Of a stretch of DNA of 64,000 nt, positions 13,147 through 26,200 are shown in pieces. This DNA comes from Sipunculus nudus (taxonomy: Eukaryota > Annelida > Sipuncula > Golfingiida > Sipunculidae), in contig CM049308.1 of NCBI GenBank assembly GCA_026874595.1, forward strand, positions 39,287,527 through 39,351,526. Reading direction: 5' to 3'. The stretch's first letter is position 1. Each line of letters starts with the position of its first letter. Under the pieces are notes generated by a model. The model saw only the letters and a list, made by a program, of their open reading frames with translations. It ran no database searches and was not told where the DNA came from. Position numbers and translations under genes: made by a program.

Positions 13147-13795
13147 CAAATACAGCAATCTGGCCATTCATAGTTTGGCACAAATCGTAACTGTTGGACA
13201 CAGAAAGTTTCAGCTTAACATAGAGATGGGTCCTGATGGGGTCACCCAGAATACGCCTTATAAGGTCCCTGTAATCTGCTGTCTTCAAGCTACCGAGCGA
13301 AAACTCAGGATCCGTCAACTCAGCTATAATGGACATATATGCTAAAAGCCATATAAAGATGAATACACCTAGAAACTTCTAATTTAAAACCCAGAAATAT
13401 AATTTAAAACCAGGAATTAGGTCAAAATTACTGCAAGTTCTACAAGAAGGACAGAAAACACGATTTTGAACATTCTGAAGGTTAGAGAATTCTTAATGTT
13501 CCAGGTTAATGAACACTGCATTCATACTGAGTCATTTACTCGTCTGTCAATAAATTTAGTATGCACAGTTGGAATATAACTGGTACATCTTAAATTGTTC
13601 AGGATTGTGGCAGATATGAGTTATATTTCACGGCAATAAGACAAGTTGACTAATATTTTTTATGGAAACCATTTCAGTGTGCAAATCATCGATTGCTCTA
13701 ATGCATGTTCATATATGGATAAATTTATTTTTCATATGAAACTAGTGGCGCTGATATATATGCCATAAATCACAGTGGTGGTTTGTTTATGTAGG
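13147..13795. other. Non-coding, degenerate repeat relic
   Basis: Fragments such as GGCACAAATCGTAAC and AGGTCCCTGTAATCTGC resemble decayed, inverted pieces of the 336-bp family. No gene seen. Confidence 0.35.
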
Positions 13796-13986
13796 TCCTT
13801 ATCCTGGGGCTATCCTTATAGCTCTCTGGCTTCTCGGTGGTAGGCTAGCTGATGGGAAGACTTTGGGTTCGATACTGATTCCGAACAAACCGAGTTTTCT
13901 GTGCAATTAAATATTGTCTCTCTCTCTCTCTCTCTCTCTCTCCAAATTTGCGAAACTTTAACGACGTGAATATGAAGCCATCCATA

Positions 13987-14038
<52 letters not shown>
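13796..14038 (+). repeat. Possible tRNA-derived SINE head, (CT)n and (TA)n
   Basis: GGTTCGATAC at about 13867 fits a Pol III B box. ATAGCTCTCTGG about 47 bases upstream is a partial A-box match. A (CT)n run is at 13917-13941 and (TA)n at 13988-14038. Bases 13950-13987 (GCGAAACTTTAACGACGTG, then AATATGAAGCCATCCATAGTA) recur at 36329-36367, again directly before TA repeats. Confidence 0.45.
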
Positions 14039-14041
<3 letters not shown>

Positions 14042-15430
14042 CTCACACAAAAGTAGTGATGATTTTAAGGGAACTACAGCAAGTTTCTAAGCTGTGGTCA
14101 TTGGGCTCATAAAATGTCCTGGAAGGTGTTACAAGCTATTTTACGTGTTTACTTAGATACAGCAGTGGATTCGTTTCTTAACAATAAGTCCATGGATTTT
14201 CCTGGAAGCTAAGTTACTCATTGAACATGGAGAGTTTTACCAAGTTAAATAATATTTTATGCGTTTTCTTGTATTTTGATATTACTTGATGTCATCAAGT
14301 GTGTAAGTTTCTGAGTAGTTCGTTCATATGTGCTGCTCACGGGCAGATTCATAAGTTTACACAGTTTAATTTCCATTGATTTTCTATGAGCTCGAATGAT
14401 ATATATTCCTCTCTGCTAGTCACCGTCTGTCTCTATGATCTTCCGTTTGTTGTGTAGAAATCGAAACCATAGACTTTTTTTGCACAAAAATAACGTATTT
14501 CATTTTCAGCTGTGCATCATGGCCTATGGCAAATTTGAAAATTAATTGTGGTAATAGTGTTCATTGTTGCTTTTTTAAAACGTAAATTTAACGCATATGA
14601 TACTGTTTTGAACAAGAAGAGGCGTCACACATGAACAAATGCGTTTATTACTAATTCAGTTACACCAATGACTTTCCTATGACTTGATCATTGACTAGAA
14701 CCCAAACCCTCCCCTTCACAAGTCATTCTGCGTAAACGCAAACAAAATCTTGGCAAACCTCATGAATTGTTAAGTATACATGAAAATTGTATACATGTAT
14801 TAATAGTATGTTAGATAAGCGTAAGGTGATGTCTTGTACATTAAAAGTTCCAAGCAAGTCCTTTATCTTCTGTAACCCGACATCAAGGCAGAGTAATGAA
14901 GTGTGGTATATATGACGTCACCGTCAACTGTCGCATCATAAAAAATCCGCGCTTCTTCATCAGATGGACGTGGTTTTGCTATTTTTTTTTTTTTTTTTTT
15001 TGTTGTTGCTGTTGACATCGATGTTACTCTACATGAAAAAATGTAAACATGAAAGTCAGAAATTTGTATAAAGAGGACTGAGACCATATGAGCTATCGTT
15101 ATATTAAAGACATTAAGATGGAAAAAAAATAATGGTAACATCTCGTTTGTGCTTTAGGTGCCGGCAGAATATTAAACAAAAATAAAACCATAGAAAGGGA
15201 AATCCATTCTTCGATGATGCTGTTGTTATAAGAAGCCCTAACATTAAAAAAGACATTCATGCATTTCTAATGAACCATAAATTACTGGTCTACTAACGGA
15301 ATGCATCTCACCACTAACAATGTCCTTTATATTTATGAAGGTAAACATAGCAATGAAACAGAGGCATTTTCACTCCATTAACCTTAAATTTTAGCATCTC
15401 CGATTTTTAAATGTCAAATCCAAACATTAT
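14039..15430. other. Non-coding, with one odd minus-strand frame
   Basis: Mostly featureless AT-rich sequence. A minus-strand frame at 15141-14863 is interrupted by a poly-Lys stretch from a poly-A run and ends DGDVIYTTLHYSALMSGYRR. A good acceptor-like TTTTTTCATGTAG lies upstream at about 15033. No partner exon was found, so I do not call it a gene; see findings. Confidence 0.3.
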
Positions 15431-16075
15431 TAACTTGTGTATATATATGACATAACATGACATAACTGTTGAAACATTAAGTGTTTAATAACTGTTAAAA
15501 CATGAAGTGATTTGCTGTTTCGCCTTAGGATCTGTCGGTGTCAGCTGGTGACTCAGACGGGTTTTATATTTTGCGTAACGCATTCACTCAGCATTGAGTC
15601 CTCAAAAGTTCTCCCCAGAAACCTGAAATTCGGTCACTGTGACCTATATTCTAAGGGTTTTGGGGTATGTTTGGGCACCCCAGAAAAAAATTGCTTCATT
15701 TGCAAAATTTTATTAAATTCTGTGCATGTAAATTGGTCCAGATACTCTATTAATGGTGATAGTGTTTTTATATATCAATAAATGTGGGTAAAAGCATGAT
15801 TTTTTATTATATTATATATTTCGTTCACCACCTGTAAATTAGTTACACCTGCATGGTTTTGTTATGGTTTGCACAATAAACTGTTAAAACATTAAGTGTT
15901 TAATAAACTGTTAAAACATTAAGTGTTTAATAAACTGTTAAAACACTAAGTGTTTAATAAACTGTTAAAACATGAAGTGTTTTGCTGTTTCGTCTTAGGA
16001 TCTGTAACTGTCAGCTGGTGACTCAGACGGGTTTTATATTTTGCGTAAAACATTCCCTCGGCAGTGAGTCTACAT
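15430..16075 (+). repeat. 27-bp tandem repeat inside a ~468-bp direct duplication
   Basis: AAACTGTTAAAACATTAAGT followed by GTTTAAT recurs about five times at 15465-15980. The longer segment with TTTGCTGTTTCG, GTCAGCTGGTGACTCAGACG and GTTTTATATTTTGCG occurs at 15502-15601 and again at 15972-16072. Confidence 0.75.
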
Positions 16076-17080
16076 TGTTGAGCATTATATGAAGAATTAT
16101 GTAGTTTTTAAAATTATTTCGGTCATTTAACTGTGCCAATTATATATATGTTAAGGGTAATAAAGCTGGAGAATTTAATGTGTATTTAAATGTATCATTG
16201 CAAATGAACACTCTCCGCCATTTCTCCACGAATTCTCCGCGAATTCTCCGTCTCTCCACGGATTCTCCGCGTTTTAGACGGACCCGCTTCCGCCACTGTT
16301 TGGAATGGACGACGTCGAAATTGTGACATCACTGCAAAAGGTTAACCAGGCAGCTTCTATTGGTGGTTAAAAACAATGGAAGTTGGATGGATTGATTCTC
16401 CCGTAGTATTGGAGGATCATATGGATCACACATAAAGGGAAGATAAAGCGGGCATCAGCGGGTCGAGAACGTTACTTCCCTTATTATCGCTCGAAAAGTT
16501 TTTGGCCGAGTTACTTACCTTGTGTCATGATACAGGTGATAGCCCGGTATGACCGTTTTATTATTGGGTCGTTTGACCTGCTTCCGTCCTAGTAATTCTT
16601 AGAACATTGGAGATGTGAAGACTTTATTATAAATAGGGATTCAAGCGCCTGTGGTTGAATATATCGCATTCATTGTGAACTGTTTTACAATATTTTGGAT
16701 TATTTGTCGCATACGAATAAAGTGCCAGGTAAGATAATATTATTTACTCGGTAGTCGGATGAATGGCTCCTGCAACCTATAGCCTAGAACTTTTTATACT
16801 CACTCCTTTGTATAAAAAAAAATATCCCGGAAAACATGCCGACCTGGGTACTGGTATAGACTACACGTGTTCTGTTTGACAGAGCTCTGTCAAATTATGC
16901 AAATTTTGTTTTTGTCGGATGATTGACGTTAAACAATGTTTACGGTCACCTGATTGGTTGCTCGTTAGTCCAATGCTTATGATTATTCATTGAATGAATA
17001 TGCGATTAAGGTCACATAGAGTTCATTGATAGGTCAATTTACTTTGGTGGCAGAGATGTTGTGCAAAATAGACCTGCACT
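16076..17080. other. 3' flank of the gene
   Basis: Contains a short CTCCGCGAATTCTCCG-type repeat at 16215-16270 and a copy of the dispersed AGGGATTCAAGCGCCTGTG repeat at 16635. On the minus strand AATAAA-type signals fall at 16623-16628 and 16557-16562. I find no further Cys-rich exon. Confidence 0.4.
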
Positions 17081-17289
17081 TCAGAACACTGAACATAACT
17101 TACAGACTCCACTGCAGAAAGACATGCAGTCGGATACTATAACAAAGTTGTTGTCATTTCCGCCGCACCCGGAGAATACAAACCCTACACAGGTATGAGT
17201 AGCAGGGTCGAAACGATATCTGGTCAGCGGTGTGGTGTTGCCACTACATGTTCCACTGTCTGCCGGCTGACGGCACACTTCTGATGGCT
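17081..17289 (-). CDS. Exon 14: Kunitz domain 7 and possible C-terminus (cassette 3)
   Basis: Phase 1 entry; residues about 844-912 if read to TGA at 17083-17081. The acceptor TGTTGTAG at 17290 is the only nearby one that keeps the frame. The domain is VCRQPADSGTC, TRYRFDPATHTC, FVFSGC, GGNDNNF, C-MSF-C. Spacing is Cys-x8-Cys-x18-Cys-x7-Cys-x12-Cys-x3-Cys. P1 is Ser. A strong donor, GTCT|GTAAGT at 17104/17103 in phase 1, lies just before the stop, so the gene may continue into a 3' exon not recognised here. Read through, the tail is SGVCKLCSVF. AATAAA-type signals on this strand occur only about 460-520 nt further on (near 16,625 and 16,560). Confidence 0.8.
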
Positions 17290-20200
17290 CTACAACAGAG
17301 TTCACGCTTGACGTTGAATACCTTTGCCAATGATTCCTCATGTTATATAGAATTAATTACTGGAAGTATATGGTAAAATTAGTTTTAGTTTTTAATATAT
17401 TATAGTAAAATATTTTATAGGATCGTGCAGGTAATGTTTGAGTAGATGCAGCATGGACATAGTCAGCTATATGATCCTTTCAAGTGCGTTTATCTTTAGG
17501 CAAGGATTAAATTTTTTTTCTGACAAAAAGCTAGATTCCCTTTGAATTATTGTACATTTTCCTCAAATTTAACCCATAAATGTCATTATCTGCGAGATTG
17601 AAAAATAGTGACATTGATGATCAAAGTTAAATCAGCGGATTTTTTTTGTTAACTCTGATACTTATGAAAATTAAATAAGTGTGAATAAATTTGATAATCA
17701 ATTCGTTTTAACCAGGTTCCTTGAGAAGTTGGAACACTGGTGACCTTATCTTTAGTCCCTTGAGTCAATCTTGTAGAAAGATATACCATTGAGATCGGAA
17801 ACTGAGAGCGTTTTTATGTTTTACTGACTGCATGAACAACTCTATCTAGTAAGTTTTTACTGAGTATGTCATATGTACCTGCGCATACTGCCACTGCTGG
17901 GCATGAATTTTGGAGACAGTCATCTAAAGTCATCGGCTTGCACCGCTTGTTTGCCGGGCATGAAGGAGGGTTCAGCTGTAAAACACAGACTTCAGTTCTG
18001 ATATCTATATACAAATAAACATTGAGTAAATTGACATGTTGTGTAAAAAATACATAAAAATTCTTAAATATACACCAAAACTTCTGATTTTACACATGCC
18101 AGTTAGCCATTCAAAATACACTTTATGTGAATGCAGTTGGTACAGAAATACTTTGTATATTTTCCCCGTGAAGGACATATCTGCATTTCATGTCCATATT
18201 CATTGTCTGCGCGATACAGGGTTCATTAAAAATGCATGAATAATGATTATAAATCGTCTAAGATATTTAGTTCTAGTCGATGTTTTATACTACTTATTAG
18301 AGGAAAAATGGAAATTTTCAGTTAATTGAACGTAAGAAGAAGGAGAAATAAAATTACTTGACAAGGATTCTTTTGGCATTCACATCGAGGACATGTTGCG
18401 CCACTTGGTGTTGCCCATGTTGTACTGTAGGCACAGTCAGATGGACACGATGATGGGTCACGTGTACAAGGGGTCGGAGCCGGATTTGTCAAGCAGTTGC
18501 AGATTGCACAGCCTCTGTTGTCAATTGTCATTGTGCCTCCTCCTCCGACGCAGGTACAAGATGTTTTACAACATTCACAGTTACAAGCAGCCGTGGTACT
18601 TCCAGCTCCAAGAACCCCCTTTTCTCCAGACGCGCAAATGATCCTCGTGCTACAGTCACACGAGGAAGAGGAAGTCGTCGACTGACACTGACAACGACAC
18701 TGACCAGTCGCAGGGTCAAGGTCCCTTACTGGCGTCTGGCCTTGACCACAGAAACACGGCATATTGGCGCAGGTGGTGACAGAGGGGGTCGGTGCGGGGA
18801 CGGGGGTCCCTTGCGTGCAAGAACAGACGTCACATTGGTTCTGGTCTTTCCCGTAGAGTTGTGGCTGTCCACCATTCGGACAGACGATCGTTTGAAGGCA
18901 AGAAGTGCCACAAACGTTGCTGGAAGGAGTAGGGGTGCCGCCTGTGGTACTAGAAGGTCTACATTTGCATTCCGGGCAACCATTGGCCAGAGTGTTTCCT
19001 GTGGCGTAACTTTCATATCCGGTATTACATCCGGTGTTGCAGGATGTACAACCCGCACTCGGGGTTGGCGTGGAAGAACACTGGCATATTTGACAATTTC
19101 CACTCAACACGGGCGTTCCTGTGCCCCCTGGACAATGTGCGCAGCTGTATGTTGGACACTGTATGCCACTTGTGGTTGTGCTACCTGTAATTTTATTAAC
19201 CGGAAACATATGAAATGTGACATGATACATATAAATGATAGGAATGTAATTAATTAAGAATACTAACAATATAACAGCCGATCCGACATTCACTTAAGCA
19301 CTGCAGGTCTGTATATGTTCCATTGGTTATTCCATTTTCTGAAATACTATATGGCACTTGTGAAATATGAAATCCCTGAGATTTGAGAAAGATTCATCTT
19401 CGCATGGACCAACGGTAATGATATTGTAAAATATAATGTTGTACTGCACTGGCTGCATCTGGCTCTGTCACTAGCAGGGAATAGTTTTATTCACGAAGAC
19501 AGAGGTGTGATAATCATGGATGAGCCAAAGAGCACTGCCTAGTTTAGAGGACAGCATTGGCAAAGCAGAATGAGATAAAGTGCATGATGCTCATTTGAAA
19601 CCATCACATAGAGCCCGCTCCCTCTGCAGTTTCATAGACTTTTAGGTGATTAGCTGATCATCACTGAAGTGGACTAACCTCCTTATCAAATAAGAGGTGA
19701 ATTCCATATTTTTTTTAGATTAAAAAGTTATAGTTATATTTCTTCGCATTTTACCCTGCAGCATTACCCTAAGCAGTGTTTTGTTTTAATATTTAACATT
19801 TGCTGTAATTATATGTCGGAATCAATGTGACACAGTGTAATTTGCACGAACGCGTGTCACGCGCCCAAACTAAGGGGAATTAAGGGTCGGACACATTAGA
19901 AAGATACAAGAACTTAGGGCGTTGTACCGAAGGAGTCCGCTAATTAAGGTGTAGCCAGCCAGCAATAATTTGCTGTATAGTATCAAGGTTGAGTTATTAA
20001 CGTACGTAAACACGGTCTTTAATTTCATCACGTTCTGGCATCATGATGCTTATGGTCGTGGTAAGAGAGACCTAGGCTTAAGCAGCACAACGGTCCTGCA
20101 ATCTAAGTACATATAGGGCTAAGTGCTGGCGGGATTGCGGGCCCCTCTTTGTGGGCCCGTGGAAGAAGCTAATCTGGGCACGCTGGTTGCCGGGCAGGGG

Positions 20201-23200
20201 TCCTGTCAGTCAAAACGAAATCAAAGGTCACAACATTAGCTCTGGGCGTTCCACGCTTGGTTTAGTTTCGTTTTGCTGGCAACGGTTATGATAAAACAGT
20301 CTTAATATCATGATAGGTCGGTGATGAGGGGACAATGTGAAAGCGTCATACATTCTATGATGAATAAGTGTATGTAAGAAGTGGCTTGCTTATAGGCCAA
20401 ATGAGTTATAAGGGTGCTCCATATTTTCCCTGTCGTTTCATCCTCAAGAGTTAATGCATTAATCCCTTATCTCTGTCCAATTGTATGTAACCCACCCAGT
20501 TAATATTATTTTCATATTCTTCTAGCTACCTGCCGAAATCATTGTATGACTGTTGGATTAAGATCTCACCTAACAGGTATTGGGCATTTATAGTGCAAAG
20601 CCATAATTTGAGAAACTAAGATGAAATATACCAGACAAATCTCCAATGAAACCTATCTAGTAGGCAGCAAACAATGAAGCAGACTTCAAGCATGTCACCT
20701 CATACGGGGACACTTTCAGTCCGAGGTCATTTGAGTGTCGAACTGTGAGGAATTTGTGAATGGAGAAAAGTGGAGGAATGTCATATAATATATACTGAGC
20801 TTCCGGTGTGAGTTTGGGCGAGGGTAGGGATAAAGAGAGATAAGGTTAGTTAGGCGAATGAGACAACTAAGTGGAAGGTCAACCACGTACTATACAGTGA
20901 GCTCCTTGTCCAAGGTTGGATGACGTTAGAGTTCTGAATAGAGTAGGGAGTTTTGTCATGCAGGGTAAGGTTATGAAGATAGTGCGATTATTTAGGGAAT
21001 GAGACCATGAGCTTCCGGTCAGATGTCAATGTAAGCTGAGTAGAGGTTATGGTGGAAGAAGGCGTTCAATGGATACAAGCGGAAGTTCAGCCACGTACTG
21101 TACAGTAAGCTTCTGGTATGAAGTTTGATGCGAGCCACGTTTATGGAGATTCGGGGTTGACATCATGTAATGGGGGAAACACGTGGACGTACAGCAACGT
21201 CAGCTAATAAACGAGTTTCTTGTATGAGATGGGATGAGGACAGATTGTGTTCAAGGTTGTGTGGATGGATTCTTTAGTTATTCATTATAAATTAGTATTC
21301 ATTATTGGATTATTAGTTATTCATTACGTTGACAGCTTGCTAATATTACCAACTTAGATAATATTATAAGGGTCCCTTCATATATATCTGTCCTACTCGG
21401 CTCATTAAATTTATCACACCTAACATGTTTCGTTGCATATACAGGCAAACCAAGTTTTTATTGTGTTTAAGTCACAGTTGCTTTAACATTTTAAATGTTT
21501 CGTTCCTTTGCACGATAAAGAGTACTTACAAGCTCTTGTGCAATCATCTTGCGTCAAAAAGAGATTTAGATTATTAGGCGTGCATCCTGTCCACTGGAAT
21601 GATCGGCAGCCTCCTGTTTCCCAGTACCACATGGCCAACGGGGCCCTATTGCAATTTCCGAAGGAAGAAATTGGAACGGCAGCACATGACTGTCGGTCTG
21701 GAAGGACAATGACAAACATTTTTAAGCAGTTTCATGAGAAAACAATACGATATACTTTACGATATAAAATAAAAGTTCTCTCAATTTTTGTTTAGTATGT
21801 CAAGAATTTTAATTATAGATAAACATTAAATAAAAATGTTTTTATATATGTGTATTGATATGTCGGATCGTCAAGCTAGCGTTGAAGCAAACTTGTGGAA
21901 TGATGCTGATCCAGCTTTGGATAAAGTAAAACATTGTTGGGTGTTGGGTGTACACGATACAGTATACATACTGATTGTGCGTTCGTCGCTTTGTTCGGTA
22001 ACACGATACATGCAGTATAATCTGTACATGATACAGTATGTAATAAGTTCGTGTGTTCATTGCTTGGTCCGTGTACACGATACCGTATATACTCTGAGAA
22101 TCTTTGCTTTGTCCGTGTACATGATACAGTATGTAATAAGTTCGTGTGTTCATTGCTTGGTCCGTGTACACGATGCCGTATATAATCTGTGATCGTTGCT
22201 TTGTCCATGTATATGATACAGTATGTAATAAGTTAGTGTGTTCATTGCTTGATCCGTGTACACGATACCGTATATAATGTGTGATCGTTGCTTTGTCCGT
22301 GTACATGATACAGTATGTAATAAGTTTGTGTGTTCATTGCTTGGTCCGTGTACACGATACCGTATATAATCCGTGATCGTTGCTTTGTCCGTGTACATGA
22401 TACAGTATGTAATAAGTTAGTGTGTTCATTGGTCCGTCCGTGTACACGATACCGTATATAATCTGTGATCGTTGCTTTGTCCGTGTACACGATACAGTAT
22501 GTAATAAGTTCGTGTGTTCATTGCTTGGTCAGTGAACACGATACCGTATATAATCTGTGATTGTTGCTTTGTCCGTGTACACGATACAGTATGTAATAAG
22601 TTAGTGTGTTCATTGCTTGGTCCGTGTACACGATACCGTATATAATCTGTGATGGTTGCTTTGTCCGTGTACATGATACAGTATGTAATAAGTTAGTGTG
22701 TTCATTGCTTTCTCCGTGTACACGATACCGTATATAATCTGTGATCGTTGCTTTGTCCGTGTACACGATACAGTATATAATCTGTGATCGTTGCTTTGTC
22801 CGTGTACATGATACAGTATGTAATAAGTTAGTGTGTTCATTGCTTGGTCCGTGTACACGATACCGTATATAATCTGTGATCGTTGCTTTGTCCGTGTACA
22901 CGATACAGTATGTAATAAGTTAGTGTGTTCATTGCTTGGTCCGTGTACAAAATACAGTACATGTATATAATCTGTTTGTGTGTTCGTAGCTTTGTCCGTG
23001 TACAAGATACAGTATATAATCTGTTTGTGTGTTCGTAGCTTTGTCCGTGTACAAGATACAGTATATAATCTGTTTGTGTGTTCGTAGCTTTGTCCGTGTA
23101 CAAGATACAGTATATAATCTGTATGTGTGTTCGTAACTTTGTCCGTGTACAAGATACAGTATATATCCTGTTTGTGTGTTCGTAGCTTTGTCCGTGTAAA

Positions 23201-26200
23201 AGGTACAGTATATAATCTGTTTGTGTGTTCGTAGCTTAGTCCGTGTACAAGATACAGTATATATCCTGTTTGTGTGTTCGTAGCTTTGTCCGTGTACAAG
23301 ATACAGTATATAATGTGTTTGTGTGTTCATTGTTTTTTCCCTGTACACGGTTCAGTATTTAATCTTTTTTTGTGCTCGTTGCTGTCTCTGGGTACATTAT
23401 ATAAGATATACGGTATATTATCGGTTTGGATGCCTGTCGCTATATCAGACTGCATTTATATACAGTAAATGTTCTGTTTGTGTGTTAATCAGGTTGTGCG
23501 TGATACAACGTTATTATACTGTTTGTATGTTTGTTGATTGTTTATGTGCATGAAACAGGGGTTATAATTTCTATGCAAATATGCAAGGCCAACTCTCTCC
23601 GCAGTTTGATCAACGGCAAATTTACCAGCTGTTGTTTTATCCTTGTTAATTTTGCATTTTAAAAATGTTGCATTTTGTGATTGAAGCTGAAGTAAATCAA
23701 ATAGTGATCGGATTTCGTGTATTTGTAGCTAATCCAATCATATGTTCATCATTTGTGTGGGTACTCGTGTCACAAATGTTGAAATTTGCAGCTGTTACCT
23801 TTTTTATTTATTTATAAATAAAGAGTTTAATCATTACGTTTGATAGGGTTTTAATATAATATGAAGTACTTGGCTTAAATTCTACAACCTTATAACTTTA
23901 ATGGAATTTCTTAGTTTGATAGTTAACAATTTTGAAAAAAATGAGTTTTTCTATTGTTTTAGGTGTTTGATAATGCACAGACATCGGGAACACTTACGAA
24001 GAAACCCAGCATTGTCCTTGTAATTACTTACATTTCATGGCATATTGCAAAGGTCGATAATAAAGGATTTAAAGATAACATATTTATAAATTTTACAATA
24101 TACATTTTTTATATGAAATGTAAAGGATTCTTTGCAGGAGACGAGATATATTAGAGGATAAGAATATTATTAAACCTGCAAAGAAAGTGTTGTTGGAGGA
24201 TTATTATTAATCTGCACGCACTGCACATCCATTGAGAGTTACAGGGATTATTTAGGGGTTTTATTAATTTTAATGACGTTATAGGTAACAGAATGTAACT
24301 TACCAACGCAGGATGGTACATAACTTGTGCAGGCAGGGTAGGCGTTGCATCTCTGCACGCACGTGAACTCAGCTGAGCACATGCTATTCTACAAATATAA
24401 TTTACGTAACCTGATATCAAATGAAACACAACATGCACAAAATTCCAACAGTGCTACTGTCATCGGTTTCTTTCGTTTACCTCAGTCAGACTGTATGGTT
24501 CTAGTTTACCGCTACACAGAGAGCTGCTAGTGGTGGCCTTATTCACTTTAAAAGAAAAAACCACTGACAAACAAAATATAGAGGAAGAAAGGTACACAAG
24601 TTTGTCAGTTCTTGGATGTTATTGTTTTATATTAAAAATGACCAAATACGTATTCTTTAAATGAATTTCTAGTGATGCAATGGTATCGTAGCATTTGGGT
24701 TATTATCTATATACAACTAAAATTGTCCTGTCTATTTGTCTGTCCAAGTAAACCCGCAGAAACTGGCCATGACACAAGGCCAGTTTTGCTATCAGCGTCA
24801 GTCAGATGCCCTAACTTACGAACTGCACACCAGTTTGCCCTTCCACAGACAGACAATTTAATTCCCGATAGCACAGCATCACAGGGCAGCATCACAGGCC
24901 CTCCAACTCATCATTGCTGACCCGCACCTTGTCCATTACAACAGAGACATAAATAATTGGTTCCGTATTGATCACCAGATGTCGCTACCTTACAGGTCGG
25001 GGGAGTTTGCTATCTTACAGGTCTTTGGACAGACCATGCGGCAATTTACCCTCCCTCTGCGACGTGACCCAACGGGTCTCCATTTCCTAGTTATCTATGT
25101 AATTTACACGCAGTTGGGTTTTTTTTCTCCACAGCGGTTTACCTGCTTCTGTTGTCATTTGGCACTGCAAATTATCGTATCGTTGGTGCGCTCTTCCAGG
25201 ACATGTTTGTTTTCTTTAGCGCAATTATTATCACTTAAGATTCATAATTTATAAAGATAATAGTTGCCGAAACGGTGAGAGACCTTAAAAGCTGTAGGCA
25301 CAAATCGTTACCATTGAACCTAGAATTTTCCAACTTGACATCCAGGGAGGTCCACCAAAAATCTCCTTGGAAACCGGAAATAAGGTCTCTGTTACCTATA
25401 TCCTCCGAGCTATTGGGCTTAGAAGTACCCCCCTTAATAAGAAAAAAGTTACAAAAGCTCCATTATCTGGAAAACTTATGCATTGATAACTATGATTATT
25501 TGCAAATTATCGTACTTTGGGTTCCTTTTTTAGCTTAGCTGACCATAGGTCATCTAAGCTATAGCGCTCACCCTTATATGTCTGTCGTCCGTCCGTCTTC
25601 CCTCCGTCCGTCCCTAAACAAGGCGCACATCATAACAGGTTGACGTGGAAACCTTTAACTGGACATCAAGGTAGGTGTTGGTAAATCTCTTAGGTAAATC
25701 TCCTACTTGGTAAAGTAGGTCACTGAGACCTATATATTGCGAATGTTTTGTGCGGTTTTAGCTCTAAGAAAATCAGACTTATGCCAACCATTATGCACTT
25801 GACTGTAAAACTAAACATTGTGCATCAACTACACAGTTTTAACATTTTCAGCTGTTGCGTATGCAATTGATACTTAAAATAAATTATCTCATAAATATTT
25901 GCATTGATCTTTCTGAAATTATGCAAGCTTATTGATCATGGCATAGATAGCCCTTTCAGCAATAGAAGACTGGTTGCGCCATCGACATTTTCTTTATTTT
26001 TACACATTTTTTCTATCTTTTATACTCAGAATTTACTACTGGCCATTTGCTAATAAGGTATTAAAGGTAACCGCTTGACCTGGTAATATCGTACTTCATA
26101 TCCAGCTAGATCATTGGTATATCCACTTGCAATCCAAAATTTAGGCCACTGTGATCTATATGTTGCGAGTTAATGTGGGTTTCCATGTGCGCCTATATGC

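Noticed and set aside
2270-13336. Dozens of 60-120-codon frames in the 336-bp arrays, some sharing NRDLIS- or GYDLC-type words
   Set aside because: The shared words come from the repeat unit itself. Frames start and stop at arbitrary points, both strands are equally open, and no unit keeps a frame longer than one period.
13796-13890. Possible tRNA gene
   Set aside because: There is a B-box-like match, but the A box is poor and I could not form a full cloverleaf with acceptor stem. Kept only as a possible SINE head.
18742-19257. 171-codon plus-strand frame opposite exon 12
   Set aside because: Antisense shadow of a Cys/Thr/Pro-rich coding exon; the minus strand has the domain pattern and splice sites.
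19185-19293. Alternative start upstream of exon 12 giving a hydrophobic N-terminus
   Set aside because: The open frame runs through an AAATTACAG acceptor, and the T|GT split of Cys55 from exon 11 fits exactly, so the upstream part is intron. An alternative first exon is possible but unsupported.
21842-23348. Several long overlapping minus-strand frames (up to 229 codons) with repeated Tyr/Thr/His-rich peptides
   Set aside because: They follow the 92/49-bp minisatellite period, are open in more than one frame, and have no splice or start context. Simple consequence of a stop-poor repeat.
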